Source: Paenibacillus periandrae | GTDB taxonomy: Bacteria > Bacillota > Bacilli > Paenibacillales > NBRC-103111 | Direction of reading: 5' to 3' | DNA length: 64,000 bases | Assembly: GCF_022458865.1 (NCBI RefSeq) | Contig: NZ_JAJNMU010000033.1 | Location: 36,140-100,139 of the forward strand | Shown here: in pieces, positions 34,386 through 43,184 of the stretch | Position numbering within the stretch: the first letter of the stretch is position 1 | Layout of the letters: the number at the start of each line of letters is the position of its first letter | Program-made: the position numbers and the translations under genes | The notes under the pieces: generated by a model | The model's input: the letters and a program-made list of their open reading frames with translations, nothing else | Told to the model about the DNA's origin: nothing | The model's database searches: none

Positions 34386-35351
34386 TTACCATAAGCTGCG
34401 CTCGCCAAATTTTTTGCTTACTGCGTTGGCGGTTATAATGAGGATCATGGCGATCAACGACTGGAACAACCCAATGGCCGTTGTGAAGCTGTACTTCATC
34501 TCTCCAAGCCCGACACGGTACACAAAGGTTCCGATAACATCACCAACATTGTAGACAAGCGGACTGTAAAACATCAGCACTTGCTCCAGATCATTCGATA
34601 AAGCGTGGCCGATCCGCAGCATAATGATGAATACGATAACGCTGCGAATACCAGGCAGGGTTACATGCCAGATTTGCCGCAGCTTGCCTGCCCCATCCAT
34701 CTTGGCTGCTTCATACTGCTGCGGGTCTATCGATACGATCGCTGACAAATAAATAATCGAGGACCAACCCGTCTCCTTCCAGGCTGCCGATACCACCAGC
34801 AAGCTGCGGAAAAACCGCTCGTCTGCGATAATTAATACATGCTGCATGCCGAACAAGGCGAATATTTCTCTTAATATTCCTGTCTCCGGTGAAAGCAGGT
34901 TGATGAATATCGCACTGATAATAACCCATGACAAGAAATGCGGTAAATACGTAATCGTCTGGGTAACCCGCTTGAAGGGCAAATGACGCACTTCATTAAT
35001 CATCAGTGCAAGGATTATCGGCAGCGGGAATTGAAACACCAGCTTGTATAGATTGATCAGTAACGTATTGACCAGCACGGTGTAAAATTTGGGGTTAGCA
35101 AAAAGCTCTTCGAAATACGTGAATCCCGCCCAGGGGCTGCCCCATATGCCATCGAACAAATTGTAATCCTTGAACGCAATCACAACACCGAACATCGGTG
35201 TGTATTTGAAAAGCAGCAATACGATCAAGCCCGGCAGCAGCAGCAAGTACAGATCGTAATCCTGCCGCAAATCCTTCCACCACGTTCTGGGTCGGACCTT
35301 TGTTCCCTTCCTTGTTTCTTCCTGCTGCCTATTGGCGTTCACACCTTCCAT
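34386..35351 (-). CDS. Sugar ABC transporter permease, LplB type (locus 2)
   Basis: 321 residues. A charged cytoplasmic N-terminus leads into six membrane segments, with QYEAAKMDGAGKLRQIWHVTLPGI as the ATPase-contact loop and a GERSLW end. AGGAGGG lies 10 bases before the ATG. It is first in the transporter operon, preceded by a cre-like site and the terminator of the two-component genes. Confidence 0.9.
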   Translation of the reverse strand: MEGVNANRQQEETRKGTKVRPRTWWKDLRQDYDLYLLLLPGLIVLLLFKYTPMFGVVIAFKDYNLFDGIWGSPWAGFTYFEELFANPKFYTVLVNTLLINLYKLVFQFPLPIILALMINEVRHLPFKRVTQTITYLPHFLSWVIISAIFINLLSPETGILREIFALFGMQHVLIIADERFFRSLLVVSAAWKETGWSSIIYLSAIVSIDPQQYEAAKMDGAGKLRQIWHVTLPGIRSVIVFIIMLRIGHALSNDLEQVLMFYSPLVYNVGDVIGTFVYRVGLGEMKYSFTTAIGLFQSLIAMILIITANAVSKKFGERSLW

Positions 35352-35392
35352 ATACGGTAACCCTCCTCTCTATCTTGCAGCTGTACATGCGT

Positions 35393-35406
35393 TGGTACCG
35401 CTTACA
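35393..35406 (-). promoter_or_regulatory. Candidate cre (CcpA) site upstream of the locus 2 transporter
   Basis: TGTAAGCGGTACCA on the minus strand fits TGWAANCGNTNWCA at 13 of 14 positions and lies 42 bases before the first permease start codon, a repressing position. Predicted only. Confidence 0.45.
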
Positions 35407-35421
35407 TCAATTATCATACAC

Positions 35422-35447
35422 AAAAAGAAAAGCCCCCGTAACGGGGC
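35422..35447 (-). terminator. Terminator after the YesM-type kinase gene
   Basis: Minus strand: GCCCCGTTACGGGGGC followed by TTTTCTTTTT. It ends the regulator/kinase transcript before the transporter promoter. Confidence 0.8.
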
Positions 35448-35471
35448 AAACCTACGAATAGGTGTCTTATC

Positions 35472-37289
35472 TTACGCTCTTTCCATTGGAAGTGCCTTTC
35501 TTTCCTTGCGCAAAATCAGCTTGACAGCCGTGCCCATACCGGGCTTGCTCCAGACCCTGACCCCGCAATCCGGACCATAGGTAAGCACTAATCTCTGATG
35601 AACATTGCGTAGGCCATACCCGGTAGTGGAAGAAGTAAATAGACGATCCCTTGCAGCCGCATCCATGCCTACCCCATCATCAATCACCATAAATTCGATG
35701 AAATCCCCGACAATAACCCCACGAATGACGATACTCCCCTTCTTGTCGACTTTTCTGTTCACACCATGTATGATGCCATTCTCAACTATAGGCTGCAGGA
35801 TCAGCTTGATGATTTCCAAGCCCAATAGCTCGGCATCAATAGCAGGGTAATACCCTAACTGACCGTTAAACCGGACGTTCTGGATATCCATGTAGGCGGC
35901 CACATGCTCCAGCTCCTTATCCACTGTCAGCACATCATTCCCTTTATTCAGACTGATTCGGAAAAACTTGGACAGGCTTGTCACGATCTGAACGATATCC
36001 GGCTCCTTATTGCGAAAGGCCATCCACTTGACCGTATCTAAGGTATTGTATAGAAAGTGGCTGTTAATGCGGCTTTCCAGCACCTTCATTTCCTCCTGCT
36101 GCTTGCTGATCGTGATTTTGTAAACCTCCTCAATGAGGCTGTTAATTTCGGTTGACATCCGGTTAAATCGCCTTTGCAGCAGTGATATTTCATCATGGCC
36201 GGTGACCTCCACCATTTCTCCAAAGTTCCCTTGCTCAATGCCTTTCATTTTATCAGCCAAAATATGGATGGGACGCGTAATTCTGTCCGACAGCACGATC
36301 GATAATAAAATGGCAGCCACTACCAGAATTAAAGTCAAAATCGAAATAAAAAAACCGAGCAGTGTACTTTGATCCGTAATATTTATCGTAGGTATAAGTA
36401 CTACCAGCCTCCAATCCAGCTGATCGACAGGATGGACCAGGTACAGATACGATTTGCCGTCGATTACGAGTTTCTCATAACCTTTGTAAGGAAGCGGGTG
36501 GCTCTGCAGCTTGTTCCTCAGCATGTCCCAGCTGATCGATAACTGATCCGACTTGTTGTTCGTATAGGTCGTAATCACCGTATCTTTATTGACCAGCAGC
36601 GCTTGGTAAGGAAGGGACAAGCTCATATCGCGCAGTACCTCGTTCAACGTATTCTCGTCAACATCAATCGCAACAGCACCCAGTACATTATTCACCTGTT
36701 CAAAATCCTTCATCAGCCGATTGAGCGACAGCACTGATTTGATGCCGTTCGACAAGTACGCCTGTTGACCCACAAAGCTCCATTTCATAAATCCCGGCTG
36801 GCTGAGCAGCTCCTCATTCAGCTTTTGTGCATCTACAGCATTAACAGGAAAAATATTACGGTTTTCTGTTGCATATAACGGATTGTCTGGAACGAACAGG
36901 CGGATTCGAAATATATTGCGGTTTTTTTCCAAATTCGTGATGATTTCTGTCAGGCTTTTATAATCCTCATACACTTCAGAAATGGAAAGCTCCTGTACAG
37001 CAGCCTTGCGAACAATTTTTTGCAGCTTTTCGTTCGTATAAATAAGCTCTGAAATATTTTCGACTTCTCTGAGCCGGTATGAAATATTGATCGTTGTTTG
37101 GCGAAGCGCCTCCAGATAGGCATGGCTCGTCTGTTCCTGTATGATGGAGGATGATTTTTTGTACGAAAAAAAACCAATGCTGAGCGTTGGAATCAGCACG
37201 ATCAGAATGAAGGCGATCAACAGCTTATGCCTTAGTTTAATGCGGGCGTCAAGCAGCAGCAATCGGCGCAGAAGTGTAGGCCTGATCAT
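35472..37289 (-). CDS. YesM-type sensor histidine kinase (locus 2)
   Basis: 605 residues. Membrane segments at about 20-42 and 300-325 flank an extracellular dCache-like domain. A HAMP linker (SDRITRPIHILADKMKGIEQGNFGEMVEV) leads to the LytS/YesM kinase core with the phospho-acceptor motif SRINSHFLYNTLDTVKWMA (His near residue 410). The C-terminal ATPase domain has IVENGIIHG and DDGVGM. Its start codon overlaps the response-regulator stop by 4 bases (ATGA), so the two are translationally coupled. It probably senses the sugar of locus 2 and phosphorylates the YesN-type partner. Confidence 0.92.
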   Translation of the reverse strand: MIRPTLLRRLLLLDARIKLRHKLLIAFILIVLIPTLSIGFFSYKKSSSIIQEQTSHAYLEALRQTTINISYRLREVENISELIYTNEKLQKIVRKAAVQELSISEVYEDYKSLTEIITNLEKNRNIFRIRLFVPDNPLYATENRNIFPVNAVDAQKLNEELLSQPGFMKWSFVGQQAYLSNGIKSVLSLNRLMKDFEQVNNVLGAVAIDVDENTLNEVLRDMSLSLPYQALLVNKDTVITTYTNNKSDQLSISWDMLRNKLQSHPLPYKGYEKLVIDGKSYLYLVHPVDQLDWRLVVLIPTINITDQSTLLGFFISILTLILVVAAILLSIVLSDRITRPIHILADKMKGIEQGNFGEMVEVTGHDEISLLQRRFNRMSTEINSLIEEVYKITISKQQEEMKVLESRINSHFLYNTLDTVKWMAFRNKEPDIVQIVTSLSKFFRISLNKGNDVLTVDKELEHVAAYMDIQNVRFNGQLGYYPAIDAELLGLEIIKLILQPIVENGIIHGVNRKVDKKGSIVIRGVIVGDFIEFMVIDDGVGMDAAARDRLFTSSTTGYGLRNVHQRLVLTYGPDCGVRVWSKPGMGTAVKLILRKERKALPMERA

Positions 37290-38371
37290 TGCTCGCGGTA
37301 CGCTCTCGGACTGTGTCCGACCTCTTTTTTGAACAGCTTCGTGAAATATTTGACATCCTTGTAGCCGACCTTCTCGGCAATTTCCTGAATGAGCAGATTG
37401 CCCTCCGAGAGCAGACGCTTGGCATGTGAAATACGGACGGCAGTGACATAATCGTTGAGCGTCGTTCCCACTTCCTTCTTGAACAGTGTGGCCAAATAAT
37501 TGGGGGACAAGTGAACCTGGGCTGCAATATACGAAATCGTTAGTTCCTCCATATAGAACGATTGAATAAGCTCCATAATACTGCGTATGGTTCTACGTTG
37601 GTCCGGCTTGCTGTGAATCCATTCAGCCAAATGGTCAAGCAAATTGATCATAAATTCCTCCAGCTCTTCATCGGTGGTACAGCCTTTCATCGCTTCTATC
37701 CCTTCGGCCACAAAATCAGTGGAGCCTGATTCGGCGAATAGTGTGAAACGCTGCTTGATCTGCATCAACAGGATTCCGCAAAATGCCTGCAAATAAGGTA
37801 CGGCATTCCGCTCGAACTTACGAAACCAATCAAAATATAATCGGACCGAATAGATCCGGTTCATTCGATCATTCTGCTCAAGCTCCACGATGATCGCCGT
37901 CTCCAATGCGGCCTTACGCTCCAGAAAATAGTCCTGCTCTGCCTGCAGTTGAGAGGGGAGCCCCTGATCCCTCAGTCTGCGCTCCCGTTCGGCATCGCAA
38001 GCCTTCCGAGCTTTGTGAATCACCTGCTCCAGCTCTGCCGTATCAAACGGCTTTAGCAAGTAGTCCGTCACCTGCAGCTGCAGTGCCGATTTGATATAGG
38101 ACCAATTTTCATGCCCGCTGATCAAAATCACCTGCACCTGCTTGTCGCTAAGCTCCTCGCGCAGTCTGCTTACGAATTCAATACCGTCCATCCCGTACAT
38201 CACCACATCGGTCAACACGATATCCGGAAGCATCGCTTTAGCGAGTTGGAGAGCAGCCGCCCCATCTGCCGCTTCCCCGATAATTTCAATGTCGAGCGAG
38301 TGCCAATCCAGACAATTCTTCAGCCCTTCGCGAATAATCGTTTCATCCTCTACAATCATCATCGTATACAA
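37286..38371 (-). CDS. YesN-type response regulator with AraC DNA-binding domain (locus 2)
   Basis: 361 residues. The receiver domain (1-120) has the acidic pocket VEDE, the phospho-acceptor Asp in DIVLTDVVM (about 55) and Lys in LLKPF (about 105). The middle is a helical linker. The C-terminal 100 residues are an AraC domain with YIAAQVHLSPNYLATLFKKEVGTTLNDYV and IAEKVGYKDVKYFTKLFKKEVGHSPRAYR. It precedes the kinase gene in one transcript and probably activates the adjacent transporter genes. Confidence 0.92.
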   Translation of the reverse strand: MYTMMIVEDETIIREGLKNCLDWHSLDIEIIGEAADGAAALQLAKAMLPDIVLTDVVMYGMDGIEFVSRLREELSDKQVQVILISGHENWSYIKSALQLQVTDYLLKPFDTAELEQVIHKARKACDAERERRLRDQGLPSQLQAEQDYFLERKAALETAIIVELEQNDRMNRIYSVRLYFDWFRKFERNAVPYLQAFCGILLMQIKQRFTLFAESGSTDFVAEGIEAMKGCTTDEELEEFMINLLDHLAEWIHSKPDQRRTIRSIMELIQSFYMEELTISYIAAQVHLSPNYLATLFKKEVGTTLNDYVTAVRISHAKRLLSEGNLLIQEIAEKVGYKDVKYFTKLFKKEVGHSPRAYREQ

Positions 38372-38386
38372 CTGGAGTCACTCCCT

Positions 38387-38400
38387 TTTAAGCGCTTCCA
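38387..38400 (-). promoter_or_regulatory. cre-like site upstream of the YesN-type gene
   Basis: TGGAAGCGCTTAAA on the minus strand fits the looser consensus TGNNARCGNWWWCA at 13 of 14 positions. It shares an 11-base core with the site at 23568 and lies 16 bases before the start codon. Confidence 0.35.
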
Positions 38401-38619
38401 CTCTCTGCATCGTAAAAGATTTATCCCACTTCGTCAATTGCAGCCTCCCAGTTGGACCTCTCCCTTCCCTCCAGCTCATTCCATGAAGAGCGACTCATTT
38501 CAGGCTTGCAGCTTCGTATTATTAACAGCGTACACCGATCCGTATAGCTGGAACATACACTTCCTACGCATTGTACATATACTTTTTTTCGTCAGAATTG
38601 TTCATAAATGTCTGTAACA

Positions 38620-38656
38620 GCAAAAAACCTTCATCACTGGAAGCGGTGACGAAGGT
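38620..38656 (-). terminator. Terminator overlapping the end of the first CheY-like gene
   Basis: Minus strand: CCTTCGTCAC and GTGATGAAGG pair across an 8-base loop, followed by six Ts. The 5' arm lies inside the last codons of the CheY-like gene, so the hairpin and the C-terminal residues share sequence. Confidence 0.75.
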
Positions 38657-39035
38657 CTTCAAAGGATAGCGATGATTCATCCAGCACTTTATTAACAGCA
38701 TTAATAATTTCTTTCTTATCAAAAGGCTTCACGATATAATCCTTGGCACCCGAGCTGATCGCATCCACGATCAAGGCATTCTGTCCCATAGCGGAGCATA
38801 TAATGATTTTGGCTAATGGATCGAGATTACGAATTTGTCGGACAGCCCCGATTCCATCCAATTCCGGCATCGTCACATCCATTGTGACCAGATCAGGCTT
38901 GTATTTCACATATGTATGAACGGCCTCCATACCGTTCGTAGCTTCAGCAACCACTTCATGCCCAGCCTCAACCAGCAGCATCTTTAGCATCATCCTCATA
39001 AAAACAGCGTCATCAACGACCATGACCTTTGCCAT
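38634..39035 (-). CDS. CheY-like single-domain response regulator
   Basis: 133 residues, only a receiver domain. VMVVDDAVFMRMML carries the acidic pair, DLVTMDVTMPELDG the phospho-Asp, and YIVKPFDKKE the conserved Lys; the IICSAMGQ segment matches the Bacillus CheY type closely. GGAGG lies 5 bases before the ATG at 39035. A second, very similar CheY-like gene lies directly upstream, but no other chemotaxis genes are in view, so its partner kinase and output are unknown. Confidence 0.88.
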   Translation of the reverse strand: MAKVMVVDDAVFMRMMLKMLLVEAGHEVVAEATNGMEAVHTYVKYKPDLVTMDVTMPELDGIGAVRQIRNLDPLAKIIICSAMGQNALIVDAISSGAKDYIVKPFDKKEIINAVNKVLDESSLSFEDLRHRFQ

Positions 39036-39160
39036 AAGCGCCTCCAATAATTATCTTTTAAATTCATAGCCTTAGTATAGCAAGTAAATATTAGGTAATT
39101 TTCAGGAAAGGATCTTTTATTTATGAATATTCAAAACACTTTATTAATGTTTAGGTGTAA

Positions 39161-39196
39161 ACAAAAAACCTCCTATTGTCTTATGCAATAGGAGGT
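39161..39196 (-). terminator. Terminator after the second CheY-like gene
   Basis: Minus strand: CCTCCTATTG-CATAAGA-CAATAGGAGG followed by six Ts; a perfect ten-pair stem. Confidence 0.88.
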
Positions 39197-39222
39197 CAAT
39201 CTTCAGGCAGCAGGCAGCCTAG

Positions 39223-39594
39223 TTAGCTTGCAGGAATACCCAGTACTTTATTGACGGAATCTATGACACGATCCTTCTGGAAAGGCTTGACGACAAAATC
39301 CTTCGCGCCAGCGGTGATTGCTTCAACAACCATAGCCTTTTGTCCCATCGCGGAGCACATAATGATTTTGGCTGCTGCATCGAGCTTGCGTATTTCCCTC
39401 ACCGCCTCGACTCCATCCATCTCCGGCATCGTAATGTCCATCGTTATGATATCCGGTTTTATTTTCATATAAGCCTGCACGGCTTCCAGGCCATTGGCCG
39501 CTTCTCCCACAACCTCATGCCCACCCTCAACCAGCATTGTTTTCAGCATCATTCTCATAAAAGCCGCATCGTCTACTATCATCACTCTTGCCAT
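39223..39594 (-). CDS. CheY-like single-domain response regulator (tandem paralogue)
   Basis: 123 residues, a receiver domain nearly as in Bacillus CheY: MIVDDAAFMRMMLKTMLVEGGHEVVGEAANG, DIITMDITMPEMDG with the phospho-Asp, IIMCSAMGQ and FVVKPFQKD. The family start MARVMIVDD at 39594 is chosen; an in-frame ATG at 39615 also has a possible short-spaced site. It is closely related to the CheY-like protein encoded just downstream, and each has its own terminator, which suggests separate expression after duplication. Confidence 0.88.
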   Translation of the reverse strand: MARVMIVDDAAFMRMMLKTMLVEGGHEVVGEAANGLEAVQAYMKIKPDIITMDITMPEMDGVEAVREIRKLDAAAKIIMCSAMGQKAMVVEAITAGAKDFVVKPFQKDRVIDSVNKVLGIPAS

Positions 39595-39748
39595 GCTGTA
39601 ACGCCCCATCTCCATATGTTCCTACTTGATAATGTTACTTTAGCAAATCGGAGTTAGGGGAGTTTTAGACACTTGTTGTACGCAGGTTAAATTTCATAAC
39701 AATTTGTTAACAATTCGGAACTTGTCCATGATCCTTATCCTTATATGC

Positions 39749-39789
39749 AAAAAAGAACAGTCCGCCTGTACCGAAGCCTCATTCGGACT
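39749..39789 (-). terminator. Terminator at the end of the locus 3 operon
   Basis: Minus strand: AGTCCG and CGGACT close a hairpin with further inner pairing, followed by GTTCTTTTTTG. It lies about 45 bases after the stop codon of the PEP-hydrolase-like gene. Confidence 0.7.
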
Positions 39790-39833
39790 CACGATTGGCT
39801 GACTGCTCATCAATTGAAAGACGAGATGTCTGT

Positions 39834-40664
39834 TCATTTATTCGTCAGGCTTTTAAACTTTCTCACCTGCTCGGTAATCGCAATCTCTGTAGGCAGCCGT
39901 TCTACACTGGAGGCGCCGAAGAAGCCGGCAATTCCGTGTGTTTGACCTAGTACATAATCAACATCCTCCGGCTCGGAAATCGGTCCGCCGTGGCAGATGA
40001 CGATAATGTCTGGATTTACACTTTTCCCGGCATCATAAATACGCTGCACCAGGTCGGCCGATTCATCTAGCGTCAAAGCCGTTTTGGCCCCGATACTTCC
40101 TTTGGTCGTCAGCCCCACATGAGCAACAAGTACATCTGCCCCAGCCTCAGCCATTTGAATGGCATCCTCTTCATTGAACACATAGGGAGTCGTAAACAGG
40201 TCGAGCTTATGTGCTTTGCGGATCATCTCCACTTCCAAATAATAGCCCATGCCGGTTTCCTCCAGATTTTGTCTGAAGACACCATCAATCAAGCCGACTG
40301 TTGGAAAATTCTGCACACCGGAGAAGCCCATATCCTTCAGCTGTTGGAGATATACGTCCATCAAACGAAACGGATCGGTACCACATACACCCGCCAACAC
40401 GGGAGTATCCTTAACAATAGGAAGTACCTCACTCGCCATGTCCACAACGATCTGATTCGCATCACCGTATGGCATCAGGCCCGCAAGGGAGCCTCGCCCA
40501 GCCATCCGATAGCGACCTGAATTATAAATAATAATCATATCGACACCGCCCTCTTCAGCGCATTTCGCCGATAGCCCGGTTCCCGCTCCTGCTCCTACAA
40601 TAAAATGCCCCTGCTCCAATTGCCCCCGCAGTCGGCTCATTATGTCTACTCTGGAAATTGCCAT
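39834..40664 (-). CDS. PEP-hydrolase-family TIM-barrel protein (Tm-1 C-terminal-like)
   Basis: 276 residues. IVGAGAGTGLSAKCAEEGGVDMIIIYNSGRYRMAGRGSLAGLMPYGDAN at the N-terminus and VQNFPTVGLIDGVFRQNLEETGMGY are hallmarks of the phosphoenolpyruvate-hydrolase-like TIM-barrel family; VAHVGLTTKGSIGA and GFFGASSVERLP complete the barrel. In plants the same domain is fused behind a Tm-1-like ATP-binding domain. Here the two halves are separate genes 7 bases apart. The reaction is not established. Operon position with a sugar transporter, isomerase and dehydrogenase suggests a catabolic step on a carbon skeleton, perhaps a C-C bond reaction; that is inference. Confidence 0.8.
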   Translation of the reverse strand: MAISRVDIMSRLRGQLEQGHFIVGAGAGTGLSAKCAEEGGVDMIIIYNSGRYRMAGRGSLAGLMPYGDANQIVVDMASEVLPIVKDTPVLAGVCGTDPFRLMDVYLQQLKDMGFSGVQNFPTVGLIDGVFRQNLEETGMGYYLEVEMIRKAHKLDLFTTPYVFNEEDAIQMAEAGADVLVAHVGLTTKGSIGAKTALTLDESADLVQRIYDAGKSVNPDIIVICHGGPISEPEDVDYVLGQTHGIAGFFGASSVERLPTEIAITEQVRKFKSLTNK

Positions 40665-40671
40665 CTCTGCT

Positions 40672-41901
40672 TTACCCTTCCTTCTTCTGTGTTAAGAGCT
40701 CCACTAAATAGCCAGCAATCGACTCCGCTACCACTGCATCATTGATATGTGTCTCTAATTCAATCAATCGAATATCCGACCGCAAATGCTGCTTCATACC
40801 CTCGTACAAGGCTTGACGCTCTTCTGTTCCTGCAAAAGGCTTGTCATCCATATCAAGCAGTGAAACCCCCTGCTTCGGAAACACAACGATAGTCGGGCCG
40901 GTGGCGGCACTCAGCTTGAGAGCCAGTCTGCGCCCTAATTCCCGATTCTCATCAACCGTTGTACGCATCAGCGTGGTTGTCGGATTATGCTGATAAAAGG
41001 TGCGTTCCTTGAACTGTGTCGGAACCGTATCGGGAGCACCAAAGTTAACCATATCAAGTGCTCCTACCGAAACTACCTGTGGAATACCTGCCGCACCCGC
41101 TGCCTCCAGACGGTTCGGTCCGGCGCTGAATATGCCCCCTACCAACTCATCAGCAAGCTCGGTGGTCGTAATATCGGCAACACCCTTGATATAACCTGCC
41201 TTGATTAATTCCTCCATAGCCAAGCCGCCTGTACCGGTCGCATGAAAGACAAGCAGATCGTAGCCCTGCTCCTCCAAAATTTCACGAACGCGGGTAGCGC
41301 AAGGAGTCGTGACACCGAACATCGTTATGCCCAATGTTACTTTATCATCCTCGATTTCGTCCTCCATGTTCAGCACCATACCCGCCAAGGCATGGGCGGC
41401 ATTACTCAATATACGTCTAGACAGACGATTCAAACCAGCAATATCGACAACCGAATACATCATCGTAATGTCCTTAACACCGACGTACGGCCGTGTATTT
41501 CCGGATGCTACCGTTGATACGAGCAGCTTCGGAATGCCTATCGGCAGTGCCTGCAGTGCAGAAGCGGCGACTGTCGTACCCGCTGTGCCCCCCATGCCGA
41601 ACACACCACCAACTATCCCCTGCCGCTCCAATCCGATCATGATCTCGGCAGCGCCACGAGTCATCACTGCAATGGCTGTACCCCGATCATTCAGCTGTCT
41701 CAATTGCTCAATGCTGGAGCCCCCTGCCCTTGCCACTTCATCTGCCGTTATATCCGGGGGGAACAGGGGATCACCCAATACACCGGTATCGATGACAAAC
41801 GCTGCTGCACCACAAGCCTCCAGCTGATCTCTGACAAACTGGAACTCTAAACCTTTCGTATCCAAAGCCCCGAGCACAACCACCTTTTTCATCGCATGCA
41901 T
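40672..41901 (-). CDS. Tm-1-like ATP-binding domain protein (UPF0261)
   Basis: 409 residues. KKVVVLGALDTKGLEFQFV opens the Tm-1-like/UPF0261 family, with GVFGMGGTAGTTVAASALQALPIGIPKLLVST and MYSVVDIAGLNRLS as further signatures. The fold binds ATP in the plant Tm-1 protein; the bacterial reaction is unknown. The start at 41901 gives MHAMKK; an ATG three codons in is equally possible, as AGGAG lies just before. It is followed 7 bases later by the TIM-barrel gene, so the two products probably form a complex or act on the same substrate. Confidence 0.85.
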   Translation of the reverse strand: MHAMKKVVVLGALDTKGLEFQFVRDQLEACGAAAFVIDTGVLGDPLFPPDITADEVARAGGSSIEQLRQLNDRGTAIAVMTRGAAEIMIGLERQGIVGGVFGMGGTAGTTVAASALQALPIGIPKLLVSTVASGNTRPYVGVKDITMMYSVVDIAGLNRLSRRILSNAAHALAGMVLNMEDEIEDDKVTLGITMFGVTTPCATRVREILEEQGYDLLVFHATGTGGLAMEELIKAGYIKGVADITTTELADELVGGIFSAGPNRLEAAGAAGIPQVVSVGALDMVNFGAPDTVPTQFKERTFYQHNPTTTLMRTTVDENRELGRRLALKLSAATGPTIVVFPKQGVSLLDMDDKPFAGTEERQALYEGMKQHLRSDIRLIELETHINDAVVAESIAGYLVELLTQKKEG

Positions 41902-41960
41902 CCGCTCCTTTAGCTCATAACCTGCAGGAAAGCTTCATGAATTGCCAGCAAATTGAGAGA

Positions 41961-42713
41961 TTATAACAATCCGTTGTGCAAATACGTATAACAATCCTTC
42001 ATGCCTTGAAGAATATCGCCGCCGCTTTCCTCATCAGCCGAAATCCATCCGGTATAGCCAATATCTCGAATACTGGCGAAGATCGGGCCAAAATCAATAG
42101 CCCCTTGACCCAGCACCCTCCACTCGCCCTGCTCATAATCCTTCATATGGAAGTTATCAATCACGCGACCAAAGCTGCGGATAACCTCCGCCACATCGTC
42201 AATACCGGACTTAACCAAATGGGCCGTATCAATCGTAAGCCCTACCGAGCCTTCCTTGATTTGGTTAAAGAAGATGTCAAAATCATCACGGTACATGACC
42301 GGATTATTATGATGATGATGCAGCGACAGCTTAACCCCTTGCTGCTGTGCTTCTATACCCAGATTCGATAACAGGTCTGCATACTTCCGAATGTCGGCAG
42401 CCGTCACATCAGCTCTTGGAATACCATGACAATAAACAATCAGCTCCGTGCCAATCGCTGAAGCAAATTGAATTGTGCTTTGCAGCTTCTCGATACTGCT
42501 CGCATCCAGATTACCGCCTGCAATCAGGGCCGAACCAACACCCGGCAAATGTCCGAAGGCTTCTTTAAATCGGTTTGGTTCATGCAGATAAGGTAAATAT
42601 TGCACGGCCTTTAATTGAAGTCCGTCATAGCCAACAGCAACAAATTGTTGAAAAAGCTGTTCCTGCTCTTCAGCGGTTGCTGTCAGTCTTGAAAAAGCCA
42701 GCTTATTGCTCAT
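41961..42713 (-). CDS. Sugar phosphate isomerase/epimerase (xylose-isomerase-like TIM barrel)
   Basis: 250 residues. The barrel shows YDGLQLKAVQYLPYL, GTELIVYCHG, LSLHHHHNNPVMY, VGLTIDTAHLVKSG and GWISADEES; the His, Asp and Glu residues in these positions normally hold the metal of this family. I use the ATG at 42713 (AAGGGAG 8 bases before); the frame runs 20 codons further upstream. It is in the locus 3 operon between the cupin and Tm-1-like genes. It probably isomerises or epimerises a sugar or keto-sugar taken up by the neighbouring transporter. Confidence 0.83.
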   Translation of the reverse strand: MSNKLAFSRLTATAEEQEQLFQQFVAVGYDGLQLKAVQYLPYLHEPNRFKEAFGHLPGVGSALIAGGNLDASSIEKLQSTIQFASAIGTELIVYCHGIPRADVTAADIRKYADLLSNLGIEAQQQGVKLSLHHHHNNPVMYRDDFDIFFNQIKEGSVGLTIDTAHLVKSGIDDVAEVIRSFGRVIDNFHMKDYEQGEWRVLGQGAIDFGPIFASIRDIGYTGWISADEESGGDILQGMKDCYTYLHNGLL

Positions 42714-42797
42714 CTCGATTGCTCCCTTGTCTTTATTTATTCGTGAAGCAGTTAACCGGGAGAAGTTGTTCATTCCCCCGGCTATGCTGCCTATCCT

Positions 42798-43160
42798 TTA
42801 TTCGCCGATCGTCTGACGGTCCGGAGCTGAGTAAGCAATGATCATCCGGCAAGGCTCCCAGCTTGTGGTTGTTGCATTATGCGGCACATTGCGCGGTATC
42901 CGCAGCATCATGCCCGGCTCCAGATGGTAGATTTCGTCACCTAAAGTATGGTCGCATTCCCCTGACAAAATAAAGATGACTTCCTCGCAATTCGGGTGTA
43001 CATGCCTTGGATTCGCCTGACCTGCATTAATATAGACCATTCCGAATGTCATTTCGCTGGCTGGATCAATATCCTGACCGCACAGCCATTGAATTTTACC
43101 CCAGTTTTCGTTTAAAATGCGTGTTGCTTCCTGCTTTCTCAAGTCAGTAATGGTAGCCAT
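42798..43160 (-). CDS. Cupin-domain protein
   Basis: 120 residues, a single cupin barrel. Motif 1 reads RHVHPNCEEVIFILSGECDHTLG and motif 2 MLRIPRNVPHNA, giving the His/Glu/His metal ligands. AAAGGAGA precedes the ATG. It may be a sugar isomerase, mutarotase-like or lyase-like enzyme acting with the isomerase encoded 80 bases downstream; the sequence does not say which. Confidence 0.82.
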   Translation of the reverse strand: MATITDLRKQEATRILNENWGKIQWLCGQDIDPASEMTFGMVYINAGQANPRHVHPNCEEVIFILSGECDHTLGDEIYHLEPGMMLRIPRNVPHNATTTSWEPCRMIIAYSAPDRQTIGE

Positions 43161-43184
43161 ATACTCTCAGTCTCCTTTATATGT

